The notes under the pieces are model-generated. The model had not been told where the DNA came from and searched no databases. It worked only from the letters and a program-made list of their open reading frames with translations. Both the position numbers and the translations under genes were made by a program. From Nocardioides sp. L-11A (GTDB taxonomy: Bacteria > Actinomycetota > Actinomycetes > Propionibacteriales > Nocardioidaceae): a stretch of 64,000 nt of DNA. Shown here piece by piece: positions 40,818-49,717 of this stretch (position 1 is the first letter of the stretch; every line of letters starts with the position of its first letter). The stretch lies in assembly GCA_029961745.1 (NCBI GenBank), contig CP124680.1:744001-808000 (forward strand), in the 5' to 3' direction.

Positions 40818-41969
40818 GTGGTCGAGGGTGCAGTCGCCGGCGGCGGCGCTGATGCAGGTCTGGATCTTCACGCCGTCGGGGTGGGTCTCGCCGGGGACGG
40901 CGACGGTGAGCTCGCCGTTGCGCAGGTCGCGCACCGCGCCGGACTTCATGGGCAGCACGCAGCCCATGCAGATGCCCATTCGGCAGCCACTCGGCATGAG
41001 GACGCCGGCCGACTCGGCTGCGTCGAGGATCGGGACGGAGCCGTCGGTCTCGACGGTCGTGGCGGCGCTCCCGGCGAAGGTCAGCGTGCCGCCCTCGGCG
41101 GCGACGTCGACGACGGTCGGGCGGAAGCGCTCGGTGTGCAGCGTCATCCGGCGCTGGTCGTAGAACGCCTCGAGCGTGTCGAGCAGCCCCGCCGGACCGC
41201 AGGCGTACGCCGTGCGCTCGGCCAGGTCGGGGACCTCGGTCTCGAGGTCGTCGGTGGTGAGCAGGCCGTCGGTGTCGGTGTGCCGCTCGATCAGGCGCAG
41301 CCGGCCGGCCTCGGCGTGGGCGCGCAGCTCGGCGCCGAAGATGACCTCGTCGCGCTTCATCGCGGAGTGCACGAGCACGATGTCGTACGCCGCCGTCGCC
41401 GTGTCATGAGCGGACTCGTTGCGCGAGTAGAGGTTGCGCAGCATGCCGATGACCGGGGTGATGCCGGAGCCGGCGGTGACGAGCAGCAGCTTCTGGCGAC
41501 GCCCGGACCGCGGCGGCGTGAGCACGAAGTCGCCCTCGGCCTGGGCCAGGTGGAGCATCTGGCCGGCCCGTGCGCCGTGGACCAGGTGCTGGGACACGGC
41601 GCCGTCGGGGATCGCCTTGACCGTGATCGAGATGTGCCCGTCACGGCGGGGGCCGTGGGTCAGGGAGTAGGTGCGCCACAGGCGCGTGCCGTCGACGTCG
41701 ACGCCGACGCGGACGTACTGCCCGGGGATGTGCCCGGCCCAGTCGCGGCCGGGTCTGATCACCAGGGTCGCGGCGTCGGCGGTCTCCTTCTCGACGGAGA
41801 CGATCCGGCCCTGGAGGCCGGTCGCGGCGCCGGCGCGGAGGGGGGCGAAGTGGTCGAGCAGGTCGTCGACGCTGAGCGGCGTCACGGCCGCGTCGAGGAG
41901 CGAGCGGAGGCCGGTGCGGAGGCGGCCGGTCCGGGCGGCCGCGTCGGGGGCGGCGGTCGTCGTACTCAC
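40815..41969 (-). CDS. Ferredoxin reductase with C-terminal 2Fe-2S domain (Rv3230c-like)
   Basis: A 384-aa electron-transfer flavoprotein. The FAD domain has WRTYSLTHGPRRDG and the NAD(P)H domain has TAGSGITPVIGMLRNLY and AYACGPAGLL. The C-terminal plant-type ferredoxin has CRMGICMGC plus a distal Cys (IQTCISAA). It feeds electrons to the desaturase encoded next. ATG 41969; divergent from the PucR regulator at 42065 across 95 bp, which likely controls the pair. Confidence 0.92.
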   Translation of the reverse strand: MSTTTAAPDAAARTGRLRTGLRSLLDAAVTPLSVDDLLDHFAPLRAGAATGLQGRIVSVEKETADAATLVIRPGRDWAGHIPGQYVRVGVDVDGTRLWRTYSLTHGPRRDGHISITVKAIPDGAVSQHLVHGARAGQMLHLAQAEGDFVLTPPRSGRRQKLLLVTAGSGITPVIGMLRNLYSRNESAHDTATAAYDIVLVHSAMKRDEVIFGAELRAHAEAGRLRLIERHTDTDGLLTTDDLETEVPDLAERTAYACGPAGLLDTLEAFYDQRRMTLHTERFRPTVVDVAAEGGTLTFAGSAATTVETDGSVPILDAAESAGVLMPSGCRMGICMGCVLPMKSGAVRDLRNGELTVAVPGETHPDGVKIQTCISAAAGDCTLDH

Positions 41970-42064
41970 ATCTCAAGAGTCCCAGCCGGGAAGGCTAAAC
42001 TCATGACCTCAGCCGGTGAATCTACTCCCCGGTTTTGTTCAGAGAAGACAAAGAAAGGGTCGCG

Positions 42065-43249
42065 ATGTCACGTCGGGTGCTGCGCCAGGCCGGGACCGAC
42101 GAGCGGGTCCTGCTCCCGCCGGCCACGGTGTCGGCGATCCGGGCCGAGCTCGCGGCCGTCGCCGACGACGTCGTCGACCAGATCATCCGCGACGTGCCGG
42201 CCTACGAGGACGCCTTCGGCGGCCCGATGGGCGAGACCATCCGGGGTGCCGTCCAGGTCGCGCTCGGCGGCTTCCTCTCACTGACCAGCGACCGGCGCGG
42301 GCCCGACGCGCTCGCTCCGCGCGCCTCGGCCGTCGACGGCGCCTACCAGCTCGGCCGGGGCGAGGCGCGCAGCGGACGCAGCACCGACGCGCTGCTCTCC
42401 GCGTTCCGGATCGGTGCCCGGGTGTGCTGGCAGCGGCTCTCCGCGCGTGCGGTCGAGGAGGGCATGGAGCCGGCCACGATGGCCTCCTTCGCCGCCCTGG
42501 TCTTCGCCTACATCGACGAGCTGTCCGCGGCGTGCGTCGCGGGACACCAGGACGAGACCGCGACCGAGGGCCGGGTCCGCCAGCGGATGATGGAGCGCCT
42601 CGCCCGCCAGCTCCTCACCGGTGCTCCCGAGGCGAGCGTCCTGGCCGCCGCCGAGCGCGCGGAGTGGACGCCGCCGGCGACCCTGACCGCCGTCATCGTC
42701 CCCGAGTCCCAGGCCGGCGCGCTGCAGCAGTCCCTGCGCCGCGGCACGATCCAGGCCAGCGACCTGCCCGAGCTCGACGGCGCCGCGCTGCTGCTCGTCC
42801 CCGACGCCCACGATCGCCGGCGACCGACCCTGCTGCGCTCGGTGCAGGGGCGCGACTGCGTCGTCGGTCCCCCGCGTGCGTGGCTGGAGGTGCGCTCGTC
42901 GTACGACCGGGCGGTGCGGGCCCGCGACCTCGGCCTGGCCGGTGACACCGAGGCGCACCTGCCGCGACTGGTTCTCACCGCCGACCCGGCCGCGCTCGAC
43001 GACCTCCGCACCCGGGTGCTCGCGCCGCTCGACGCGCTGCGCCCGGCCACCGCGGCGAAGCTGCGCGAGACGCTGCGCGCCTGGCTGCTCCACCAGGGGC
43101 GGCGCGACGACGTGGCGGCCGCGCTGTTTGTGCACCCGCAGACGATCCGCTACCGGATGACCCAGGTCCGCGACCTGTACGGCGACCGGCTGGAGGAGCC
43201 GGACACCGTCCTCGCGCTGACCATCGCGCTGGGCGTCGAGGAGCGCTGA
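42065..43249 (+). CDS. PucR/CdaR family transcriptional regulator
   Basis: A 394-aa regulator. The C-terminal PucR HTH_30 domain is clear (LRAWLLHQGRRDDVAAALFV then HPQTIRYRMTQVRDLYGDRL). The N-terminal region (VVDQIIRDVPAYEDAF) matches the RsbRD-like sensor domain found in such proteins, and a GGDEF-like CdaR spacer lies between. ATG 42065 follows AAAGGG; a TTG at 42035 is an alternative. Being divergent from the desaturase operon, it is the probable regulator of it, as MadR-type controls are in other actinobacteria, though from a different family. Confidence 0.85.
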   Translation: MSRRVLRQAGTDERVLLPPATVSAIRAELAAVADDVVDQIIRDVPAYEDAFGGPMGETIRGAVQVALGGFLSLTSDRRGPDALAPRASAVDGAYQLGRGEARSGRSTDALLSAFRIGARVCWQRLSARAVEEGMEPATMASFAALVFAYIDELSAACVAGHQDETATEGRVRQRMMERLARQLLTGAPEASVLAAAERAEWTPPATLTAVIVPESQAGALQQSLRRGTIQASDLPELDGAALLLVPDAHDRRRPTLLRSVQGRDCVVGPPRAWLEVRSSYDRAVRARDLGLAGDTEAHLPRLVLTADPAALDDLRTRVLAPLDALRPATAAKLRETLRAWLLHQGRRDDVAAALFVHPQTIRYRMTQVRDLYGDRLEEPDTVLALTIALGVEER

Positions 43250-44308
43250 TCAGTCGGTCGGCACCGGCGTGACCGGCTCGGCGGGCGCGGGCCACGCGGG
43301 CGCGACCGGCGGCAGGGTCGCCAGCGGGAAGCTCGGCGCGAAGGCGGCCAGGGCACGCTCGGGGGTGCACGGTCCACCCGACCCCGGTGCGAGCCGAGCG
43401 AACGGGAAGGCGTTGCGGACCGGCGCGTCCCCGTTGCGGGCCGGGCAGGCGACGATCGGCTCGCCGCTGCGGTCGTCCCACCGGACGGCGGCGCCGGGCG
43501 CGATGTCGAGCGGCCGGCCGTCCTGGTCGACGAGCTGGACCAGCGGGATCGGCTGGCCGGCGGCGTCGTACGCGAAGATGTCGGTCACCGGCTCGCCGTG
43601 GTTGAGCAGGCCCTGGCGGGTGGCGTCGGACCAGCCCTGCGCGTAGCCGTCGTCGCCGTACTGGTCGTAGCTGAGGTACGACGGCCACGGCAGGTTCCAG
43701 GTCAGTGGGATGAGCACGGCGGCGGTGTTGGCCGCCAGCAGGATCGCTCGCTTGGCGATCGGGCGGTCGGGTCCGGAGCCGGGCCAGAGTCGGCCGGTGC
43801 CGATGAGCACGCTGAGCACGATCGCGACGAGCAGCAGCAGGGCGCCGAGCCCGGGCACGACGAGGGTCGGGATCAGGCTGATCGCCTCCCAGCCGCCCGC
43901 CGCCACGTCGACGAGCGTGACCGCGACCCAGGCGCGCGCGACCCACCACGCCGGACGCAGCGTCACGAGCAGGTCCCAGGCGGGGCGGATCCGTGGGTCC
44001 GTCGCCCGGTCGAGGAAGGCATCCCGGCTGCGGTCGAGCAGCTCGCCAGGCGTCCGCGGCCAGCCGCTGGTGTCGATCCGGCGGCGCCGGCGTACCCGCT
44101 CGGGCAGTCCCGCGGCCGCGCGCAGCTCGGTGGCGTACGCCGCCGGGTCGGCCAGCGGCGTGCCGTCGGCCAGCTGGTCGGCCAGGTCCGCCTCGAGCCC
44201 GCCGACCAGGTCGTCGCGGGTCTCCTCGTCGAGGTCGGCCAGGTGGCGGCGTACCTCCTCGACGAAGGCCGTGACCTCGGGGCGGGCCAGCGTGTGGTCG
44301 GTGCTCAT
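43250..44308 (-). CDS. HAAS/DUF1700-type membrane protein paired with PadR
   Basis: A 352-aa protein. The N-terminus (FVEEVRRHLADLDEETRDDLVGGLEADL) is a HAAS signalling helix domain. Three or four hydrophobic segments follow (WVAVTLVDVAAGG, LGALLLLVAIVLSVLIG, ILLAANTAAVLIPLTW), then a long extracytoplasmic Pro-rich tail. The start at 44308 is chosen as it overlaps the PadR gene by 4 bp. PadR-HAAS pairs commonly act as membrane-linked regulatory modules. Its stop abuts that of the PucR gene. Confidence 0.75.
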   Translation of the reverse strand: MSTDHTLARPEVTAFVEEVRRHLADLDEETRDDLVGGLEADLADQLADGTPLADPAAYATELRAAAGLPERVRRRRRIDTSGWPRTPGELLDRSRDAFLDRATDPRIRPAWDLLVTLRPAWWVARAWVAVTLVDVAAGGWEAISLIPTLVVPGLGALLLLVAIVLSVLIGTGRLWPGSGPDRPIAKRAILLAANTAAVLIPLTWNLPWPSYLSYDQYGDDGYAQGWSDATRQGLLNHGEPVTDIFAYDAAGQPIPLVQLVDQDGRPLDIAPGAAVRWDDRSGEPIVACPARNGDAPVRNAFPFARLAPGSGGPCTPERALAAFAPSFPLATLPPVAPAWPAPAEPVTPVPTD

Positions 44309-44634
44309 GCCGAGGCTCCTGTCGGGAGGAGGGAGGTGACGGTGCCGGCGAAGGAGACCCACTCCTTGGCCTGCTGGGCGAGCTGGTCGCGGCCCGCGGG
44401 CGTGATGCCGTAGTACTTGCGGTGCGGGCCCTCGTCGGACGGCACGACGTACGACGTCAGTGCGCCCGCGGCGTAGAGGCGGCGCAGGGTCCCGTACACG
44501 GAGGCGTCGCCGACCTCGGCCAGGCCGCCGGCGCGCAGGCGGCGCAGGACGTCGTACCCGTAGCCGTCCTCGCGCTCGACCACCGCCAGGACGGCGAGGT
44601 CGAGCACGCCGCGGAGGAGCTGGGTGGTGTCCAT
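44305..44634 (-). CDS. PadR family transcriptional regulator
   Basis: A 109-aa winged-helix regulator: LLRGVLDLAVLAVVEREDGY, DASVYGTLRRLYAAGAL and HRKYYGITPAG are the usual PadR blocks. ATG 44634 is chosen; upstream in-frame codons extend into non-conserved sequence. It is co-transcribed with the HAAS membrane protein by a 4-bp overlap. Confidence 0.9.
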   Translation of the reverse strand: MDTTQLLRGVLDLAVLAVVEREDGYGYDVLRRLRAGGLAEVGDASVYGTLRRLYAAGALTSYVVPSDEGPHRKYYGITPAGRDQLAQQAKEWVSFAGTVTSLLPTGASA

Positions 44635-44720
44635 GCGCCGCACACTACTACGGCTCGCGCAATAGTGTGCGGCAGCAACATGGTCCGGCGCGCCGCTCCG
44701 GCCCGGACCGACCCCAGAAC

Positions 44721-44790
44721 GCACCGACCCGTCGCGTTCAAACGCGACGGGTCGGTGCCTCTGGGACGTTCAGATGCGACGGGTCGGTCA
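44721..44790 (-). repeat. Three-arm palindromic repeat, copy 2
   Basis: A perfect 38-bp palindrome (44721-44758) has 18-bp arms around a CA centre; arm 1 is GCACCGACCCGTCGCGTT. The third arm ATGCGACGGGTCGGT (44774-44788) can replace arm 2 in pairing with arm 1 and touches the stop codon of the lyase (44790-44788). Confidence 0.85.
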
Positions 44791-45663
44791 GGACTGCAGC
44801 GCCTGGATCGCCTCGTGGATCGCGAGCGTGCGCTCCGCGGACTCGACGTGGAGGCTCTCGACCATCTTGCCGTTGTAGGTGACGACGCCGGTGTCGCTCG
44901 ACCGGCGCGCGTCCTCCCACGCCCGGATCAGGCCGCGGGCATCCTCGACGGCCTTCTCGTCGGGGGCGAAGCCGGCGTTCGCGCCCTCGACCTGGCCGGG
45001 GTGGATCAGGGTCTTGCCGTCGAAACCCATCTGGCGGCCCTGCTCGACCTCGGCGAGGAAGCCGTCGATGTCCTTCACGTCGTTGTAGACGCCGTCGATG
45101 ATCACGATGCCGGCGGCGCGGGCCGCGAGCAGGGCGAGGCCGAGGCCGGTGATCACGGGGGCGCGGCCGGGCACGTGCTCGGCGTACAGCTCCTTGACCA
45201 GGTCGTTGGTGCCCATCACGAATCCGGTGAGCCGCTCGGAGGCCTGCGCGATCGCGAGCGCGTTGAGCATGCCGATCGGCGTCTCGACCATCGCCCACAG
45301 CGTGGTCCGCTCCGGTGCGCCGGCGGCCTCGAGGGCGGCGACGAGCTGGCGGACCTCGTCGGCGGAGTTCACCTTCGGGACGAGGACGACGTCCGGCCCG
45401 GCCGCCGCGGCCGCCCGGATGTCGTCGACGTGCCACTCGGTGCCGATGCCGTTGACCCGGATGATCAGGTGGCGCCCGCCGTACTCGCCGGACCGGACGG
45501 CGGCCGCGGCGGCCTCCCGGGCGGCCGGCTTGGCGTCGGGCGCGACGGCGTCCTCGAGGTCGAAGATGATCGCGTCGGCGGGCAGTGTCTTCGCCTTCTC
45601 CAGCGCCCGCTCGTTGGAGCTGGGCATGTAGAGGACGGAGCGCAGCGGCTTGAACTCGGACAT
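44788..45663 (-). CDS. HpcH/HpaI-CitE family CoA-ester lyase
   Basis: A 291-aa TIM-barrel aldolase. Motifs are RSVLYMPSSNERALEKA, DAIIFDLEDAVAPDAK (metal-binding Glu/Asp), VPKVNSADEV, MVETPIGMLNA and HPGQVEGANAGF. It resembles citrate lyase beta-like, L-malyl-CoA and citramalyl-CoA lyases and thioesterases. It overlaps the next CitE-like gene by one base (TGATG). The two paralogues may form one pathway step pair, as Mcl1/Mcl2 do. Confidence 0.85.
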   Translation of the reverse strand: MSEFKPLRSVLYMPSSNERALEKAKTLPADAIIFDLEDAVAPDAKPAAREAAAAAVRSGEYGGRHLIIRVNGIGTEWHVDDIRAAAAAGPDVVLVPKVNSADEVRQLVAALEAAGAPERTTLWAMVETPIGMLNALAIAQASERLTGFVMGTNDLVKELYAEHVPGRAPVITGLGLALLAARAAGIVIIDGVYNDVKDIDGFLAEVEQGRQMGFDGKTLIHPGQVEGANAGFAPDEKAVEDARGLIRAWEDARRSSDTGVVTYNGKMVESLHVESAERTLAIHEAIQALQS

Positions 45664-46754
45664 CAGGCCTCCTCGGGGGCGGGGATGGCGTCGTAGACGG
45701 CCTTGAGGTCGGGGTCGATCTCGGCCAGCTTCTCGGCGAGCTCGACGAGGACCAGGCACTGCTTGAGGGAGGCGTCGTCCTCCATCTTCCCGTCGATCAT
45801 CACCGCGCCGGTGCCGTCGCCCATCGCGGCGACCACACGCCGGGCGTGGGCGATGTCCTCGGGCGAGGGGGAGAAGACCCGGTTCGCGATCTTGATCTGG
45901 ACCGGGTGCAGCGACCAGGTGCCGACGCAGCCGAGCAGGAACGCGTTGCGGAACTGGTCCTCGCAGGCGACCGTGTCCTTGATGTCGCCGAACGGCCCGT
46001 AGTAGGGGTAGATGCCGTGGGTCGCGCACGCGTCGACCATCTTGGCGATCGTGTAGTGCCACAGGTCCTGCTGGAAGATCGCGCGCTGCGCGTCGAGGAC
46101 CGGCAGGCCGTCCGCGCCCCGCGGAGCGTCCTCGCGCACGAGGTAGCCGGGGTGGCCGCCGCCGACGCGGGTCGTCTTCATCTTGCGGTCGGCCGCGAGG
46201 TCGGCCGGGCCGAGGGAGAGGCCCTGCATGCGCGGCGAGGCGCCGCAGATCTCCTCCACGTTGGCCACGCCGCGCGCGGTCTCGAGGATCGCGTGGATCA
46301 GGATCGGCTTGGTGATGCCGGCCTTGGCCTCGAGCTGGGCGAGGATCCGGTCGACGTAGTGGATGTCCTCGGCGCCCTGCACCTTCGGGACCATGATCAC
46401 GTCGAGCTTCTCGCCGATCGCGGGCACCAGGGTGGTGAGGTCGTCGAGCACCCACGGGCTGTCGAGCGCGTTGATGCGCGTCCAGAGCTGGGTGGGCCCG
46501 AAGTCGGTCTCCTGGGCGATCTTCACGAGGCCCGTACGGGCAGCGACCTTGTTGTCGGCCTTGATCGCGTCCTCGAGGTTGCCCAGGAGGACGTCGACGG
46601 TGCCGACCATGGCCGGGATCTTCGCGGCCATCTTCTCGTTGCTGGGATCGAAGAAGTGGATCGCGCGGCTCGGCCGGGCGGGGATCTCGCGCAGCGGCTG
46701 GGGCGCACCCACCGCCAGCGGTCGGAAGAAGTCCTTGGCGCTCTTGTGGCTCAC
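45663..46754 (-). CDS. HpcH/HpaI-CitE family lyase, larger paralogue (malyl-CoA lyase-like)
   Basis: A 363-aa protein with GTG start. [31 protein letters not shown] (acidic metal site), [24 protein letters not shown] and [15 protein letters not shown] follow the order of malyl-CoA/beta-methylmalyl-CoA lyases. It cleaves or forms a 3-hydroxyacyl-CoA, with glyoxylate or a similar product. It is the promoter-proximal gene of the pair with 44788-45663. Confidence 0.85.
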   Translation of the reverse strand: MSHKSAKDFFRPLAVGAPQPLREIPARPSRAIHFFDPSNEKMAAKIPAMVGTVDVLLGNLEDAIKADNKVAARTGLVKIAQETDFGPTQLWTRINALDSPWVLDDLTTLVPAIGEKLDVIMVPKVQGAEDIHYVDRILAQLEAKAGITKPILIHAILETARGVANVEEICGASPRMQGLSLGPADLAADRKMKTTRVGGGHPGYLVREDAPRGADGLPVLDAQRAIFQQDLWHYTIAKMVDACATHGIYPYYGPFGDIKDTVACEDQFRNAFLLGCVGTWSLHPVQIKIANRVFSPSPEDIAHARRVVAAMGDGTGAVMIDGKMEDDASLKQCLVLVELAEKLAEIDPDLKAVYDAIPAPEEA

Positions 46755-46822
46755 GTCGGCTGAACCTACCCGTGAGTCACGCCCTCCGGGTATGACGGAT
46801 GTCTCGCGAGACGGTGGGGCAC

Positions 46823-47416
46823 TCAGCGACGCCGCGACCAGCGGCGCCGCCACCAGTGGCGGCTCGGCGCGGGCTCCATGGCCACCGCGGTCGTACGCCG
46901 GGCCGCCCGGCGCTCCTGCCACGCGGCCAGGGTCGCGTCGACGTCGCGGGGCATGGTGATCAGCGGCGGGCCGTCGACCGGGGTGTAGCGGGCGCGGAGG
47001 ACCCGGGCGTTGAAGTCCTCGACGAACGCGCGCGCCTCGTGCTCGGAGCCGAGCCGGTCGAGGGCGGTGTCGAGCTCGGCGTCGTCCTTGCGGAGCTGGA
47101 GTGCGGCGGGCAGCACGGTGATCTGCTCGCGCTCGACGAGCCGCTTGACCCACCAGTCCGGGTCGTGGGTGGCGCCGAGGTCGGCGATCGGCTTGCCCGC
47201 ACCGGGCAGGTCGTCGAAGTCGCCGCGCTCCATCGCCTGGCGCACCTGGAGGTCGACCCAGCTCTGCTGCTGCTCGATCCGGGCGCGGGCGGCGGCCTGC
47301 CCCGCCCGGGGGTCCTGGACCGGGCGGGTGGCCGGTCGGTCCGACTGGTCGGCCTCCCCGGCGGAGGCGGGCCGGTCCCCGGGCAGGTCCTGGTTCCGGT
47401 CGTCGCTCTCGGGCAT
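46823..47416 (-). CDS. DUF1992 (DnaJ C-member-28-like domain) protein
   Basis: A 197-aa protein. The DUF1992 block is [20 protein letters not shown] followed by [20 protein letters not shown] and LRKDDAEL. The first 50 residues are acidic and disordered; the C-terminus ends in [13 protein letters not shown] 47416 is preferred since GAGG lies 8 nt before it; a GTG at 47425 sits too close to that site. Function unknown in bacteria. Confidence 0.82.
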   Translation of the reverse strand: MPESDDRNQDLPGDRPASAGEADQSDRPATRPVQDPRAGQAAARARIEQQQSWVDLQVRQAMERGDFDDLPGAGKPIADLGATHDPDWWVKRLVEREQITVLPAALQLRKDDAELDTALDRLGSEHEARAFVEDFNARVLRARYTPVDGPPLITMPRDVDATLAAWQERRAARRTTAVAMEPAPSRHWWRRRWSRRR

Positions 47417-47452
47417 CGCGCTCACCTCGGGGCCCAGCGTACGGGCGGGGCA

Positions 47453-47560
47453 GTAACACGTTGTCCGCCCGACTGGTCGCCGCCTTTCAGCACGACACGC
47501 CGTGCGAGCTGGCTGGATCCTGCTGAGAACCGCCGGGTAGTCAGGTGGACAGCGTGTTAC
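47453..47560. promoter_or_regulatory. Long-range inverted repeat between divergent genes
   Basis: GTAACACGTTGTCC (47453-47466) and GGACAGCGTGTTAC (47547-47560) are complementary with one mismatch, 80 bp apart. The gap between DUF1992 and DUF1918 genes is 220 bp and holds no gene. The pair could be two operator half-regions or matching elements of the two divergent promoters. Confidence 0.4.
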
Positions 47561-47636
47561 ATGCCGGCCGCCGCCTCCGGCAGCCGACCACCCGGCGGCC
47601 CTTGTGCCGACGCCGGGTCAGGCGCATGGTGGAGAC

Positions 47637-47825
47637 ATGCACGCGCGCGTGGGTGACCGCCTGGTCGTCGAGGGGCGGACGGTCTCGATGCACCGCCGCG
47701 AGGCGGAGGTGCTCGAGGTGCGCGGCCCGGACGGCGGGCCGCCCTACCTCGTGCGCTGGGAGGACGGGCACGAGTCGCTCGCCTTCCCGGGGCCGGATGC
47801 GCACGTCGTACCCGCGCAGCCCTGA
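47637..47825 (+). CDS. DUF1918 small protein
   Basis: A 62-aa protein. The family pattern is MHARVGDRLVVEGRTV then PYLVRWEDGHESLAFPGPDA. DUF1918 is an SH3-like fold widespread in actinobacteria, of unknown function. ATG start with GGAG 4 nt upstream. Complete. Confidence 0.88.
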   Translation: MHARVGDRLVVEGRTVSMHRREAEVLEVRGPDGGPPYLVRWEDGHESLAFPGPDAHVVPAQP

Positions 47826-47859
47826 GCGCCCGGGTCCGGATCCTGGGGCTGGGTGAGCG

Positions 47860-47922
47860 CGTCGTACCGGACATCCCGGTCGTGAATCTCCTGCAGACAC
47901 GACCGGAATGTCCGGTACGACG
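47860..47922. terminator. Convergent 25-bp stem palindrome
   Basis: Arm 1 (47860-47884, CGTCGTACCGGACATCCCGG then TCGTG) pairs with arm 2 (47898-47922) with one mismatched position, around a 13-nt loop. It sits between convergent DUF1918 and transporter genes, so it can terminate both. A related palindrome is at 63511-63577. Confidence 0.75.
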
Positions 47923-47939
47923 ATCAGACCGGGCCGCGA

Positions 47940-49235
47940 CTAGGCCAGCAGGAAGTAGCGCAGGTAGACGTAGACCCAGGCGATGATCAGCGTCACCACG
48001 GTCGTCACGAGGCCGTACTTGGTGAACTTCCAGAAGCTGATCGGCTCGCCCGACTTGGCGGCGATGCCGAGGACGACGACATTGGCGCCGGCCGCGACCG
48101 CCGTCGCGTTGCCGCCGAGGTCGGCGCCGAAGACGAACGCCCACCACAGCGGACTGTCGGCGCCCGACGTCCCGGTCGCCGCGACCATCTCCTCGACGAT
48201 CGGGACGGTCGCCGTGGTGTAGGGGATGTTGTCGACGAAGGCGCCGACGATCCCGGAGCCGAAGAGCAGCGCGGTCGAGGCCAGCAGCTCGCGGTCGCCC
48301 ATCGCCTCGGCGGCGAGCTCGCTGATCCGGCCGATGACGCCGACCTGGACGAGCGAGCCGACCAGGACGAAGAGCGCCATGAAGAAGGCGAGGGTGCCCC
48401 ACTCGACCTCCTCGAGGAACTCCTCCGGCTCGGTCCGCGACACCAGCACCGTGGCGCCGGCCCCCATCATCGCGACCACCGACGGGTCGAGGTGCAGGAC
48501 GGTGTGGAGGCTGAAGGCGACCATGACCAGGCCCAGCACGATCAGGCAGCGCCGCAGCATCCGCATGTTGGTGATCGCGTCGCGCGGGTGGAGGTCGCCC
48601 AGGACGTCACCCATATCGACCGACCGGGACAGATCGTGACGGAACAGCCACTTGGCCATGACCACGAAGACGACCAGCAGGATGATCGTCAGCGGCAGCG
48701 AGTGGATGAGGAAGTCGAGGAAGCTCAGGCCCGCCCGGCTGCCGATGATGATGTTGGGCGGGTCGCCGATCAGGGTGGCCGTACCGCCGATGTTGGAGGC
48801 GAGGATGAGCGCGATGAGGTACGGCGCCGAGGGCAGGTTGAGCTGGCGACACACCGAGATGGTCACGGGCGCCACGAGCAGCACGCAGGTGACGTTGTCG
48901 AGGATCGGGGCGACCGTGGCGCTGATCAGGACGAGCAGCACCAGCAGCCGGTAGGGCCGACCGCCGGACTTGAGTGCTGCCCACAGCGCGAGGAACTCGA
49001 AGAGGCCCGTCTGCTTCAGTACGCCGACGATGATCATCATCCCGAAGAGCAGGAAGATGACGTTCCAGTCGATGCCCGTGTGGTGGTCGAAGAAGGCGGA
49101 GTTCGCATCGACGAGCCCGATCACCACCATGCCGGCCACGCCGCCGAGCGCCGCCGCCACGCGGTGCACCCGCTCGGTGGCGATGAGGGCGTAGGCGACG
49201 ATGAAGATGGAGAGGGCGGCGGAGGTGAGGATCAC
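47940..49235 (-). CDS. ArsB/NhaD (ion transporter superfamily) membrane permease
   Basis: A 431-aa protein with about 11-12 hydrophobic helices. Family motifs are NVIFLLFGMMIIVGVLKQTG, LDNVTCVLLVAPVTI, ASNIGGTATLIGDPPNIIIG and, in the second half, VDNIPYTTATVPIVEEM and GADLGGNATAVAAGANVVV. It transports an anion or exchanges Na+ for H+. GTG start overlapping the TrkA-C protein by 4 bp. The substrate is not evident; there is no ArsR or ars gene nearby. Confidence 0.85.
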   Translation of the reverse strand: MILTSAALSIFIVAYALIATERVHRVAAALGGVAGMVVIGLVDANSAFFDHHTGIDWNVIFLLFGMMIIVGVLKQTGLFEFLALWAALKSGGRPYRLLVLLVLISATVAPILDNVTCVLLVAPVTISVCRQLNLPSAPYLIALILASNIGGTATLIGDPPNIIIGSRAGLSFLDFLIHSLPLTIILLVVFVVMAKWLFRHDLSRSVDMGDVLGDLHPRDAITNMRMLRRCLIVLGLVMVAFSLHTVLHLDPSVVAMMGAGATVLVSRTEPEEFLEEVEWGTLAFFMALFVLVGSLVQVGVIGRISELAAEAMGDRELLASTALLFGSGIVGAFVDNIPYTTATVPIVEEMVAATGTSGADSPLWWAFVFGADLGGNATAVAAGANVVVLGIAAKSGEPISFWKFTKYGLVTTVVTLIIAWVYVYLRYFLLA

Positions 49236-49717
49236 GCCGCACTCTCCCCGGCGGTCCGGACGCCGAACGCCCGCGCGGAGTTCGGCGGCTCGAGCGACTC
49301 GTACCAGCCGGCCAGCCGGCCGTACCGGCTCACCGCGCGCAACCGCTCCTCGACCTCGTCGACCTTGCCGAGCGCGGTGACCACCAGCACCTGGTCGCCG
49401 GTGCGCAGGGTCGTGCGGCCGGACGGCACCAGTGCGTCCTTGCCGCGGGTGATGAGCGAGACCGCCGCGCCGGGCGGCAGGCGCAGCTCGCCGACCTCGA
49501 CGCCGGTCATCCTCGACTCCGGCTCCACCTCGAAGCGCAGCAGCACGCCGTCCATCCGGTCGAGGGTCGCGAACCCGATCGAGACCTTGTGCACGAAGCT
49601 GCCCTTCTCGGCCCAGCGCGGCTGCCTGCCGCGCCCCACCGCGAGCCCGATCGCGAATCCCAGCGCCGCGCAGAGCATCCCGACCGCGACGGCCAGCTCC
49701 AGCTCAGCGGTCCCCAT
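49232..49717 (-). CDS. Membrane-anchored TrkA-C (RCK_C) domain protein
   Basis: About 161 aa. One N-terminal transmembrane helix (LELAVAVGMLCAALGFAIGL) is followed by a basic linker and a TrkA-C regulatory fold (MTGVEVGELRLPPGAAVSLI then LRTGDQVLVVTALGKVDEVE). Such domains gate cation/proton antiporters. It is coupled to the ArsB/NhaD-type transporter, which supports an ion-antiport function for that protein. A GTG at 49723 is an alternative start. It overlaps the upstream gene by 14 bp. Confidence 0.75.
   Translation of the reverse strand: MGTAELELAVAVGMLCAALGFAIGLAVGRGRQPRWAEKGSFVHKVSIGFATLDRMDGVLLRFEVEPESRMTGVEVGELRLPPGAAVSLITRGKDALVPSGRTTLRTGDQVLVVTALGKVDEVEERLRAVSRYGRLAGWYESLEPPNSARAFGVRTAGESAA

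Noticed and set aside
40757..44790. CRISPR-like repeats or insertion-sequence ends
   Set aside because: The copies are far apart, palindromic and without spacers or transposase; they fit intergenic hairpin elements instead.
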